A DNA stretch of 64,000 nucleotides. Origin: Rhodosalinus sp041365695. GTDB taxonomy: Bacteria; Pseudomonadota; Alphaproteobacteria; Rhodobacterales; Rhodobacteraceae. Shown here piece after piece: positions 41,175 to 48,365 of the stretch. The position numbers and the translations under genes are program-made. Each line of letters opens with the position of its first letter. The first letter of the stretch is position 1. The notes under the pieces were generated by a model. That model searched no databases and was not told where the DNA came from. It saw only the letters and a program-made list of their open reading frames with translations. The stretch is taken from contig NZ_JBGFSJ010000007.1 in assembly GCF_041365695.1 (NCBI RefSeq), positions 134,881 through 198,880 on the forward strand. The letters are read 5' to 3'.

Positions 41175-42032
41175 ATGTTCGACGCATCAGGCCAGGACAT
41201 ATCGCTTCCCGCGCGTGTCGGCGTGGGCTTCAAGGCGAAGCATTTCGCCGGCCTCACGGCGGAGCCGGGGCCCGTCGGCTGGATCGAGATCCACGCGGAG
41301 AATTACATGGGCGCGGGCGGACGCCCCCGCGCGCAGCTCGCCGCGCTCGCCGAGCGCTTTCCCGTTTCGGTGCATGGCGTCGGTCTGTCGATCGGGGGGC
41401 AGGCGCCGCTCGACCGCGATCACCTCGCGCGGCTCAAAACCCTTTGCGACCGGATCGCGCCCGCGAGCTTTTCCGAGCACCTTGCCTGGTCCACCCATGA
41501 CGGCGCGTTCCTGAACGATCTTCTGCCCCTGCCCTACACGCGCGCCACCCTCGCGCGCGTCGCCCGCCACATCGACGAGGTGCAGGAGGCGCTCGGGCGG
41601 CGGATGCTGCTGGAAAACCCGTCGAGCTACCTCGCCTTCGCCGAAAGCGAGATGAGCGAGACCGAGTTCCTTTCCGAGATCGCCCGGCGCACCGGCTGCG
41701 GCCTGCTGCTCGACGTCAACAACGTCTTCGTGTCGGCCACCAATCTCGGCCATTCGCCGCAGGATTACGTGGACGACTTCCCCGTCGCGCATGTGGGCGA
41801 GATCCATCTCGGCGGCCACGACGAGGACGCCGACGAGGCGGGTGCGCCGCTTCTCATCGACAGCCACGGGCGCGAGGTGGCCGACCCGGTCTGGGCGCTG
41901 CTCGACCGGGTTCTGGATCGGGCGGGCCCGCGCCCGCTGCTCGTCGAATGGGACACCGACGTCCCGGACTGGCCGGTGCTCCGCGCCGAGGCCGGCCGCG
42001 CCGCCGCCGCGCTGGAGCGCGTGGCCGCATGA
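41175..42032 (+). CDS. bufB: MNIO family peptide-modifying oxidase (DUF692)
   Basis: This 285-residue TIM-barrel protein belongs to DUF692, the multinuclear non-heme iron oxidases that modify RiPP cysteines. Candidate iron ligands sit in WIEIHAENYMG, SVHGVGLSIGG, FSEHLAWSTHDG, LLENPSSYL, LLDVNNVFV, GEIHLGGHDED, LIDSHGREV and LVEWDTDVPD. In the bufferin system it converts precursor cysteines to thiooxazole heterocycles. AAGGGAGA precedes the ATG at 41175. The stop overlaps the bufC start (ATGA). Confidence 0.92.
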   Translation: MFDASGQDISLPARVGVGFKAKHFAGLTAEPGPVGWIEIHAENYMGAGGRPRAQLAALAERFPVSVHGVGLSIGGQAPLDRDHLARLKTLCDRIAPASFSEHLAWSTHDGAFLNDLLPLPYTRATLARVARHIDEVQEALGRRMLLENPSSYLAFAESEMSETEFLSEIARRTGCGLLLDVNNVFVSATNLGHSPQDYVDDFPVAHVGEIHLGGHDEDADEAGAPLLIDSHGREVADPVWALLDRVLDRAGPRPLLVEWDTDVPDWPVLRAEAGRAAAALERVAA

Positions 42033-42784
42033 ACCGCGAGACCGAGTTCCGCGCCGCGCTGCTCGATCCCGCGCGTCCGGCGCCCCCCGGGCTGACCGAC
42101 GGGACGGGCCGGCCGGCGGCACGACGCTTCGACGTCTACCGCAACAACGTCACCGCGAGCCTGCTCGAGGCGCTCGAGGTCGGCTTTCCGCTTCTTGCGA
42201 AGCTCCTCGGGCGCGCGGCGTTCCGCAACATGGCGCTGGCGTTCCTGCGCGCGCACCCGCCCGAAGACCCGCGCCTCGCGCTCTACGGGGCCGCGCTGCC
42301 GGGGTTTCTGGAACGCTTCGCGCCGCTCGCCCGCCACGGCTACCTGCCCGACGCGGCGCGGCTGGACCTGGCGCTCCGCCGCGCCTATCACGCCGCCGAC
42401 GCAGAGCCGATCGCGCCCGACGCGCTTCAGGCGCTGCCGCCCGACAGGCTGATGCACACCCGGCTTTCGCTCGCGCCCGCCGTGCGCGTTCTGCGCTCGC
42501 GCTGGCCGCTCCACGCGATCTGGGCCTTCAACATGGTCGAGGGCGCGCCGAAACCCTCGCCCGGCGCGCAGGACGTGCTGGTGGCGCGCCCGGGCTTCGA
42601 TCCCGCGCCGCATCTGCTGCCGCCGGGCGGCGCGGCCTTCGTGGCCGCGCTCGCCGACGGTGCGCCCTTCGGCGAGGCCCATGCCGCCGCCGAGGCCGCC
42701 GCGCCCGGCTTCGACCTCGCCGCGACGCTCGGCCTCCTTCTCGGGGCCGGCGCGATCACCGGACTCACGCCACCCGAGGAATGA
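42029..42784 (+). CDS. bufC: DUF2063 protein, partner of the MNIO oxidase
   Basis: This 251-residue protein has the DUF2063 N-terminal domain: FRAALLDPARPAPPGL, RRFDVYRNNVTASLLEALEVGFPLLAKLLG and an ALAFLRAHPP block. A less conserved C-terminal domain follows, with VLVARPGFDPAPHLLPPG. DUF2063 proteins pair with DUF692 enzymes and are thought to carry the recognition element that presents the precursor peptide. ATGA overlaps on both sides bind it tightly into the operon. Confidence 0.9.
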   Translation: MNRETEFRAALLDPARPAPPGLTDGTGRPAARRFDVYRNNVTASLLEALEVGFPLLAKLLGRAAFRNMALAFLRAHPPEDPRLALYGAALPGFLERFAPLARHGYLPDAARLDLALRRAYHAADAEPIAPDALQALPPDRLMHTRLSLAPAVRVLRSRWPLHAIWAFNMVEGAPKPSPGAQDVLVARPGFDPAPHLLPPGGAAFVAALADGAPFGEAHAAAEAAAPGFDLAATLGLLLGAGAITGLTPPEE

Positions 42785-43347
42785 CGATGAACGCCCTTCT
42801 TTCCCTCCACGACCGCGCCACCGGCCCGCTGGACCGCGAGACGGTGATCCTGCCCACCCTGGCGCGCTTCCTCTTCGCCGCGGTGCTGCTGGTCTATTTC
42901 TGGCATGCGGCTGGAACGAAGACGGGCGACGGCCTTTTCGGTCTCTTCCAGCCCTCGATGGGTGCCTACGCGCAGATCTTCCCCCGGCAGATGGAGGCCG
43001 CGGGCTTCGATACCTCGCAGCTGGGGCTCTGGCACTGGCTGGTCGTCGTGTCGGGCACGCTGGCGGAGTTCGTCCTGCCCGCGCTTGTGGTTCTGGGCCT
43101 CGCCACGCGGCTCTCGGCGCTTGCCATGATCGGGTTCATCGCGGTGCAAAGCCTGACCGACCTCTACGGCCATGGCGGGATCGAGCATGCCGAGACGCTG
43201 GGGGCGTGGTTCGACCGGTTCCCGGACGGGGCGATCCTGGATCAGCGCGCGCTCTGGGTGTTCCTGCTGCTCACCCTCGTTCTGAAGGGCGCGGGGCCGC
43301 TTTCGCTGGACCGCCTGCTGGCGACCCGCCTCAGAAATGCGCCTTAG
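42781..43347 (+). CDS. DoxX family membrane protein of the bufferin operon
   Basis: This 188-residue protein has four to five hydrophobic segments: LARFLFAAVLLVYFWHAAG, LVVVSGTLAEFVLPALVVLG, ALAMIGFIAVQSLTDLYGHG and ALWVFLLLTLVLKGAGPLS. This fits DoxX/DUF6-like membrane proteins that often close bufferin operons (BufD-like). The ATG at 42781 overlaps the bufC stop; a second ATG at 42787 is possible. The 3' end overlaps the convergent next gene by 17 bases. Its function in copper peptide export or electron transfer is not known. Confidence 0.85.
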   Translation: MTMNALLSLHDRATGPLDRETVILPTLARFLFAAVLLVYFWHAAGTKTGDGLFGLFQPSMGAYAQIFPRQMEAAGFDTSQLGLWHWLVVVSGTLAEFVLPALVVLGLATRLSALAMIGFIAVQSLTDLYGHGGIEHAETLGAWFDRFPDGAILDQRALWVFLLLTLVLKGAGPLSLDRLLATRLRNAP

Positions 43348-43699
43348 GCTCGTCGGGCTTGCCCGCGGCGAGCGCGAGCAGCCCGCCGAGCCCCGCGAAG
43401 GCGATGGGAAACATCGTCGCCACGTTGAACCCGAAGGCGTGATACATGCCGCCCGCGGACAGGATCAGCAGGAGGCCGCCCCAGAGCGCCCGGGCGCGCG
43501 CCATCGCCCCGCCCGCGATCGCGAGGAGCGGCGAGAGGATCGAGGTCGCCTGGATCAGCCTCTTGTTGTCTAGCGGGCCGAAGATTTCGTCGACCTCGGC
43601 GAACCGGTTGGAAAGCTCGACGTAGCCGTACCCGAAAAAACCCACGATCATGCCGATCACTCCTGCGATGATCCCGAGCGTCAGTGCCGCGTTGCGCAT
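43331..43699 (-). CDS. Conserved small membrane protein
   Basis: This 122-residue protein has four hydrophobic segments: TLGIIAGVIGMIVGFFGYGY, ILSPLLAIAGGAMA, LWGGLLLILSAGGMYHAFGF and FPIAFAGLGGLLALAAG. A short polar loop (ELSNRFAEVDEIFG) lies between the first two. It resembles DUF4064-type proteins of unknown function. The ATG at 43699 follows AGGAGGAC. It overlaps the DoxX gene end and is not part of the bufferin operon. Confidence 0.75.
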   Translation of the reverse strand: MRNAALTLGIIAGVIGMIVGFFGYGYVELSNRFAEVDEIFGPLDNKRLIQATSILSPLLAIAGGAMARARALWGGLLLILSAGGMYHAFGFNVATMFPIAFAGLGGLLALAAGKPDEPKAHF

Positions 43700-43746
43700 G
43701 GCGTCCTCCTTGACCTCTTCTTCGCGAAATGGGCCCGCGCGCGGCG

Positions 43747-44061
43747 CTATCCGACAAGCGCCGCGCGCACCTCGTCCGACCAGCCGAGATAGAGCGTTCC
43801 GCCGTCGTCGATAAGCGGGCGCTTCATGACCGCCGGCTGGCGCGCGATGAGCGTTTCGGGCGCGAGCGCGCGGTCCTCCTCCGACAGCGCGCGCCACGTG
43901 GTGGAGCGCCGGTTCACCAGATCCGGCCCGAATTGCGCGGCCGCGCGCCGGAGCACCGGTTCCGGCATCCCTTCGGCCCGGATATCCAAGAGCCGCGCCT
44001 CCGGCAGGGATTTCAGCGCCTTTCGGCAGGTGTCGCAGGTCTTCAGCCCGTATATCAGCAT
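43747..44061 (-). CDS. ArsC/Spx-like thioredoxin-fold reductase
   Basis: This 104-residue protein starts MLIYGLKTCDTCRKALKSLP. The CDTC motif (Cys9, Cys12) and Arg after it match the ArsC/Spx/MgsR family; VMKRPLIDDGGTLYLGW near the C-terminus includes the conserved Arg in KRPL. It could be an arsenate reductase-like or Spx-like protein; the lack of an ars operon makes arsenic detoxification uncertain. It may share a transcript with the downstream membrane protein. Confidence 0.85.
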   Translation of the reverse strand: MLIYGLKTCDTCRKALKSLPEARLLDIRAEGMPEPVLRRAAAQFGPDLVNRRSTTWRALSEEDRALAPETLIARQPAVMKRPLIDDGGTLYLGWSDEVRAALVG

Positions 44062-44279
44062 GCGCGTCGCTCCGTCGATCGTCCCCGGTGTCCTACATCG
44101 CGCGCGGCCCGGGATCACCACCGTTTTGCTTGCATTTTACATTTCGCATGCAATCCTTCCCTTGCGGCAACGGCCATTCAGATTTCCGGCTCGACCTTCC
44201 GATTCCGGACCTGACGTCCGGACCGCGCTTCGCCTCCGCTGCGGGGCTGACGACGGAAGACGGAAAGGAGACACGGAAA

Positions 44280-44486
44280 ATGCCGACAGGCACCGTGAAA
44301 TGGTTCAACACGACCAAGGGTTACGGCTTCATCGCGCCCGAGGACGGCGGCAAGGACGTCTTCGTGCACATCTCGGCCGTGGAGCGTTCCGGAATGACCG
44401 GGCTCGCCGACAACCAGAAAGTGTCCTACGAACTCCGGGAAGGCCGGGACGGCCGCACCATGGCGAGCGACCTGAAGGCGCTCTGA
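44280..44486 (+). CDS. Cold-shock domain protein
   Basis: This 68-residue CSD protein binds single-stranded RNA/DNA. RNP1 is KGYGFIAP and RNP2 is VFVHISAV; the start is MPTGTVKWFNTTKGYG. AAAGGAG precedes the ATG. The 218-base region upstream, rich in short hairpins and less GC-rich, may form a structured 5' leader as in other csp genes. The gene converges on metR with a 7-base gap. Confidence 0.95.
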   Translation: MPTGTVKWFNTTKGYGFIAPEDGGKDVFVHISAVERSGMTGLADNQKVSYELREGRDGRTMASDLKAL

Positions 44487-44493
44487 AAGCGCC

Positions 44494-45405
44494 TCACGCC
44501 GCCTGCATCCGCTCTGCCTCGCTGCGCGCGAGGCGGATGAGGTCCGCCATGTAGGGCTTCTCCGCGTCCTCGGCCCGGGTCGCGGCGTAGAGGCTGCGCG
44601 TGATCCCGTTCGCGGTCAGTGGGCGGGTCACGTAATCGGAGCTGTATTTCACCTCGCGCACGACCCAGTCGGGCAGCACCGACACGCCGCGGTTCGACGC
44701 GACGAGCAACAGGATCACCGCGGTCAGTTCCACCTGCCGAATCGCCTCAGGCTCCACCCGCGCGCGGCTCAGAAGCTGGCTGAAGACGTCGAGGCGCGAC
44801 CGCTCCACCGGGTAGGTGATGAGCGTTTCGCCCCTGAAATCCTCGGCCTCGACGAACGGTCTCGCGGCCAGCGGATGCGCGGACGCCGCCACGAACACCG
44901 GGGAATAGTCGAAGAGCGGCGTGAACGTCACGCCCGGCAATTCCTCGGGGTCCGAGGACACGACAAGGTCCACGTCCTCCTTGGCAAGCGCCGGCAGCGC
45001 GTCGAAGGCGAGGCCCGGGCGGATGTCCACGTCCACGTCGGGCCAGAGCTTCCGGAAGCCCTCGAGGACCGGGAAGAGCCACTCGAAACAGGCGTGGCAC
45101 TCGATCGCGATGTGCAGCCGACCCGAGCGGCCGGCGCGCAGCCCTGCGAACTCCGCCTGCGCCGCCTCGACCTCCGGCAGCACCCGCTCGGCGAGCCGCA
45201 GAAGCCTCTGGCCCGCCGCGGACAGGCGCATGGGCTTCGAACGCCTTACGAAAAGCTCCACCCCCGTCTGCTCCTCGAGGCCCTTGATCTGATGGCTGAG
45301 CGCCGACTGCGTGATGTTGAGCGCGTCCGCCGCGCGGGCCAGCCCGCCATTGTCGTGAATGGCCTTGATCGACCGCAGGTGCCGCAATTCCAGGTGCATC
45401 TTCAT
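44494..45405 (-). CDS. metR: LysR family regulator MetR
   Basis: This 303-residue LysR-type activator matches MetR: N-terminal helix-turn-helix LRHLRSIKAIHDNGG and ALNITQSALSHQIKGLEE, then LHIAIECHACFEWLFPVLEGF and TYPVERSRLDVFSQLL, both diagnostic. MetR uses homocysteine to activate methionine biosynthesis genes. The ATG at 45405 (MKMHLELRHL) is chosen; an upstream in-frame ATG adds 14 polar residues unlike the family. It is divergent from metF, its expected target. Confidence 0.93.
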   Translation of the reverse strand: MKMHLELRHLRSIKAIHDNGGLARAADALNITQSALSHQIKGLEEQTGVELFVRRSKPMRLSAAGQRLLRLAERVLPEVEAAQAEFAGLRAGRSGRLHIAIECHACFEWLFPVLEGFRKLWPDVDVDIRPGLAFDALPALAKEDVDLVVSSDPEELPGVTFTPLFDYSPVFVAASAHPLAARPFVEAEDFRGETLITYPVERSRLDVFSQLLSRARVEPEAIRQVELTAVILLLVASNRGVSVLPDWVVREVKYSSDYVTRPLTANGITRSLYAATRAEDAEKPYMADLIRLARSEAERMQAA

Positions 45406-45433
45406 GTTCGGCTCATCTTGGTCTTGAGATTTA

Positions 45434-45446
45434 TGAGTTTGTTTCA
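45434..45446. promoter_or_regulatory. Putative MetR box between metR and metF
   Basis: TGAGTTTGTTTCA fits the MetR consensus TGAA-N5-TTCA with one mismatch. It lies 28 bases upstream of metR and 46 upstream of metF, so binding could act on both promoters. The neighbouring TGAGATTTATGA may be a weaker second site. Confidence 0.55.
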
Positions 45447-45492
45447 CGTCCGCCCGCGTGCGACAAGGCGCGGAACGATTGGAGGGTCAGGC

Positions 45493-46359
45493 ATGTCCGC
45501 ACCGCGCGTCTCTTTCGAGTTCTTTCCGCCCAAGTCGCTGGAAGCGTCCTTCCGGCTTTGGGACACCGTGCAGGTGCTCGCGCCGCTCTCGCCCCGCTTC
45601 GTCTCCGTCACCTATGGCGCGGGCGGCACGACGCGGGAGCTCACCCGCGACGCGGTGGGAACGCTCCACAAGCATTCCGGCCTCGACGTGGCGGCGCACC
45701 TGACCTGCGTGAACGCCTCGAAGGCGGAGACACTCGCGATCGCCGAGGGCTTCGCCGAGGCAGGCGTGACCCAGATCGTGGCGCTGCGCGGCGACCCGCC
45801 CAAGGGTGCGGGCGGTTTCACGCCCCATCCCGAGGGCTTCGCAAGCTCGGTGGAACTGGTCGAGTCCCTCGCCGCCACGGGGCGCTTCAAGATCCGCGTC
45901 GGCGCCTATCCGGACCCGCATCCCGAGGCCGGGCACGACGGGGCCGACATCGACTGGCTCAAGCGCAAGATCGACGCCGGCGCGTCGGAGGCGATCACCC
46001 AGTTCTTCTTCGAGCCGGAAACCTTCTTCCGGTTCCGCGACCGCTGCGAGAAGGCGGGACTCGACGCGCCGATCACGCCCGGCATCATGCCGATCGAGAA
46101 CTGGGACGGCGTAAAGCGCTTCGCCAAGGGCTGCGGCGCGGTCATTCCCGACTGGCTCGACCGCGCCTTCGAGAAGGCGCGCCGCGACGGGCGCGAGGAT
46201 CTGCTGGCCACGGCGGTGTGCAGCGAGCTTTGCAGCAAGCTCATCGACGGCGGCGTGGAGACGCTGCACTTCTACACGCTGAACCGGCCCGAACTCACCC
46301 GCGACGTCTGCTTCGCGCTGGGGCTCAAGCCCGATCTCCAGCTCGAGAACGTCGCCTGA
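45493..46359 (+). CDS. metF: 5,10-methylenetetrahydrofolate reductase
   Basis: MetF reduces methylene-THF to methyl-THF, the methyl donor for methionine synthase. The 288-residue FAD-dependent TIM barrel shows SFEFFPPKSLEASFRLW, FVSVTYGAGGTTRE, VAAHLTCVNASK, IVALRGDPPKG, ITQFFFEPETFFRFRDRC and ITPGIMPIENW, with LHFYTLNRPE at the end. GGAGGG lies eight bases before the ATG. No metH is in the window. Confidence 0.97.
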   Translation: MSAPRVSFEFFPPKSLEASFRLWDTVQVLAPLSPRFVSVTYGAGGTTRELTRDAVGTLHKHSGLDVAAHLTCVNASKAETLAIAEGFAEAGVTQIVALRGDPPKGAGGFTPHPEGFASSVELVESLAATGRFKIRVGAYPDPHPEAGHDGADIDWLKRKIDAGASEAITQFFFEPETFFRFRDRCEKAGLDAPITPGIMPIENWDGVKRFAKGCGAVIPDWLDRAFEKARRDGREDLLATAVCSELCSKLIDGGVETLHFYTLNRPELTRDVCFALGLKPDLQLENVA

Positions 46360-46371
46360 GACTAGGGCGGG

Positions 46372-46464
46372 GCAAGGCGCCTCAATCGCCTTGCGGCGCT
46401 GCGTCCCGCAGGCGCGGCGACACCGCGCGGGGAGCGCGCGGGAAGGGCCTTCGAAGGCCCTTCC
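46372..46464. repeat. Cluster of inverted repeats after metF
   Basis: The 179-base gap between metF and the CDP-alcohol transferase holds GCAAGGCG-N7-CGCCTTGC at 46372-46394. A second element at 46441-46464 is a perfect 24-base palindrome centred on TTCGAA. There is no T tract, so neither is a standard terminator. They could slow transcription or represent a mobile palindromic repeat; only single copies were noticed here. Confidence 0.5.
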
Positions 46465-46538
46465 GGCACGCCGCCCCTGACCTCGCTCTCACGGAATTGG
46501 GACTCGTGCGCCGCGCTCGCCTCGCCTAAGACGACGCC

Positions 46539-47168
46539 ATGTTCGACGCCCGCCTCCGCCCGCTGATCGACCCGCCGCTCGACGCCCTCGGGCGTGTCGT
46601 CGCGCGCCGGGGCATCACGGCCGATGCGGTGACGCTCGCGGGGCTTGCCCTCGGCCTCGCGGCCGCCGGCGCGATCGCTCTGGGATACCTGCTTCCGGGC
46701 CTTTTCCTCCTGCTTGCCAGCCGTCTCGCCGACGGCCTCGACGGCGCCGTGGCCCGCGCCACACGGTCCTCGGACTTCGGCGGCTACCTCGACATCACGA
46801 GCGATTTCCTCTTCTACGGCGCGGTGCCCCTGGGGTTCGTCTGGCTCGATCCCGCCGCCAACGGCGCCGCGGGCGCCTTCCTGCTTCTCAGCTTCTACGT
46901 CAACGGGGCGAGCTTCCTCGGCTTCGCGATCCTCGCCGAGAAGCGGAAGATGCGCACCGACGCGCGCGGCGTGAAGTCCCTCTACTTCACGGGCGGACTT
47001 CTCGAGGGGGCCGAGACCATCGCCTTCTTCGTGCTGCTCTGCCTTCTGCCGCAGCATTTCGCGCCCATGGCCTGGGCCTTCGGCGTGCTCTGCTTCGTCA
47101 CCGCCGCCTCGCGCCTTCTGCTGGCACGGAAGGTCTTTCCGAAACCCACCGACGGGGATCCCGCATGA
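46539..47168 (+). CDS. CDP-alcohol phosphatidyltransferase (YnjF-like)
   Basis: This 209-residue integral membrane enzyme has the CDP-alcohol phosphotransferase motif DGxxARx8Gx3Dx3D, seen as DGAVARATRSSDFGGYLDITSD (residues about 67-88, split by family spacing). About five to six hydrophobic helices surround it. The E. coli ynj locus encodes a related protein (YnjF) beside YnjBCD. The substrate alcohol is unknown. Its stop overlaps the start of the binding-protein gene (ATGA). Confidence 0.88.
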   Translation: MFDARLRPLIDPPLDALGRVVARRGITADAVTLAGLALGLAAAGAIALGYLLPGLFLLLASRLADGLDGAVARATRSSDFGGYLDITSDFLFYGAVPLGFVWLDPAANGAAGAFLLLSFYVNGASFLGFAILAEKRKMRTDARGVKSLYFTGGLLEGAETIAFFVLLCLLPQHFAPMAWAFGVLCFVTAASRLLLARKVFPKPTDGDPA

Positions 47169-48364
47169 CACGACTGCTCGCCGCGCTTCTCGCCGCCCTG
47201 CCCGCCTCTGCCCTCGCCGCCCCGGACCCGGCGGACTGGGACGCCGTGCTCGAGGAGGCGCGCGGCCAGACCGTCTACTGGAACGCCTGGGGCGGCTCGA
47301 CCACCACCAACGATTTCATCGCTTGGGTCGGCCAGCGCGTGGCCGAGGAGCACGGTGTCTCGCTCGAGCACGTGAAACTGTCGGACACCGCCGACGCGGT
47401 GAGCCGCGTGCTCGCCGAGAAGACCGCGGGCCGCGACTCGGGCGGCGCCGTCGATCTCATCTGGATCAACGGCGAGAACTTCGCGGCCATGAAGGAGAAC
47501 GACCTCCTTTTCGGCCCCTTCGCAGAGGATCTGCCGAACTGGCGCCATGTCGATGTCGCGGGCAAGCCGGTCACGGTCGACTTCACCGTGCCCACCGACG
47601 GCTACGAAAGCCCCTGGGCCACGGCGCAGGTGGTCTTCATGTACGACACCGCGGACATCCCCGGGCCGCTGCCCTCCATGCAGGCGATCCTCGACTGGGC
47701 CGAAGCCAACCCGGGGCGCTTCACCTATCCCCAGCCGCCCGACTTCCTGGGCTCCACCTTCCTCAAGCAGGCGCTTTACGGCGTGGTGGAGGACCCGGAC
47801 GTGCTTCTGGCGCCCGCCGCGCAAGCGGACTACGAGGCCGTGACCGCGCCGCTATGGGCCTTCGTGGACGCGCTCACGCCGCATCTCTGGCGACAGGGCC
47901 GGGCCTATCCGCAAAGCGGGCCGCGCCAGATCCAGCTCATGGCCGACGACGAGATCGACCTCGCCATCTCCTTCAGCCCGGGCGAGGCGTCGGCCGCCAT
48001 CGCCAATTTCCAGCTGCCCGCCACGGTGCGCACCTTCGTGCCCGAGGGCGGCAGCATCGGCAACGCGAGCTTCGTGGCGATCCCCTACAACGCCTCGGCC
48101 AAGGCCGGGGCGATGGTCGTCGCCAACTTCCTCCTGTCGCCCGAGGCGCAGGCCCGCGCGCTCGACCCCGACGTGCTGGGCTACGGGACGGTGCTCGACC
48201 TCGACACGCTCTCGCCCGGGGACCGCGCCCGCTTCGACGCGATCGAGCTCGGTATCGCCACGTTGCCACCCGACGCGCTCGGCCCCGCCCTGCCCGAGCC
48301 GCACCCGTCCTGGATGGAACGCATCGAGCAGGACTGGATCGCGCGCTACGGCGTCACCGAATAG
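47165..48364 (+). CDS. ABC transporter substrate-binding protein (YnjB-like)
   Basis: This 399-residue periplasmic protein starts with a Sec signal (AALLAALPASALAAPDPADW) and has the type-II binding fold. Blocks typical of YnjB/thiamine-type binding proteins are GQTVYWNAWGGSTTTNDFIAWV, DLIWINGENFAAMKENDLLFGPF and ESPWATAQVVFMYDTADIP, with PEGGSIGNASFVAIPYNA later. The ligand of YnjBCD is not established; an anion or small organic compound has been suggested. It is followed by permease and ATPase genes. Confidence 0.92.
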   Translation: MTRLLAALLAALPASALAAPDPADWDAVLEEARGQTVYWNAWGGSTTTNDFIAWVGQRVAEEHGVSLEHVKLSDTADAVSRVLAEKTAGRDSGGAVDLIWINGENFAAMKENDLLFGPFAEDLPNWRHVDVAGKPVTVDFTVPTDGYESPWATAQVVFMYDTADIPGPLPSMQAILDWAEANPGRFTYPQPPDFLGSTFLKQALYGVVEDPDVLLAPAAQADYEAVTAPLWAFVDALTPHLWRQGRAYPQSGPRQIQLMADDEIDLAISFSPGEASAAIANFQLPATVRTFVPEGGSIGNASFVAIPYNASAKAGAMVVANFLLSPEAQARALDPDVLGYGTVLDLDTLSPGDRARFDAIELGIATLPPDALGPALPEPHPSWMERIEQDWIARYGVTE

Positions 48365-48365
48365 C

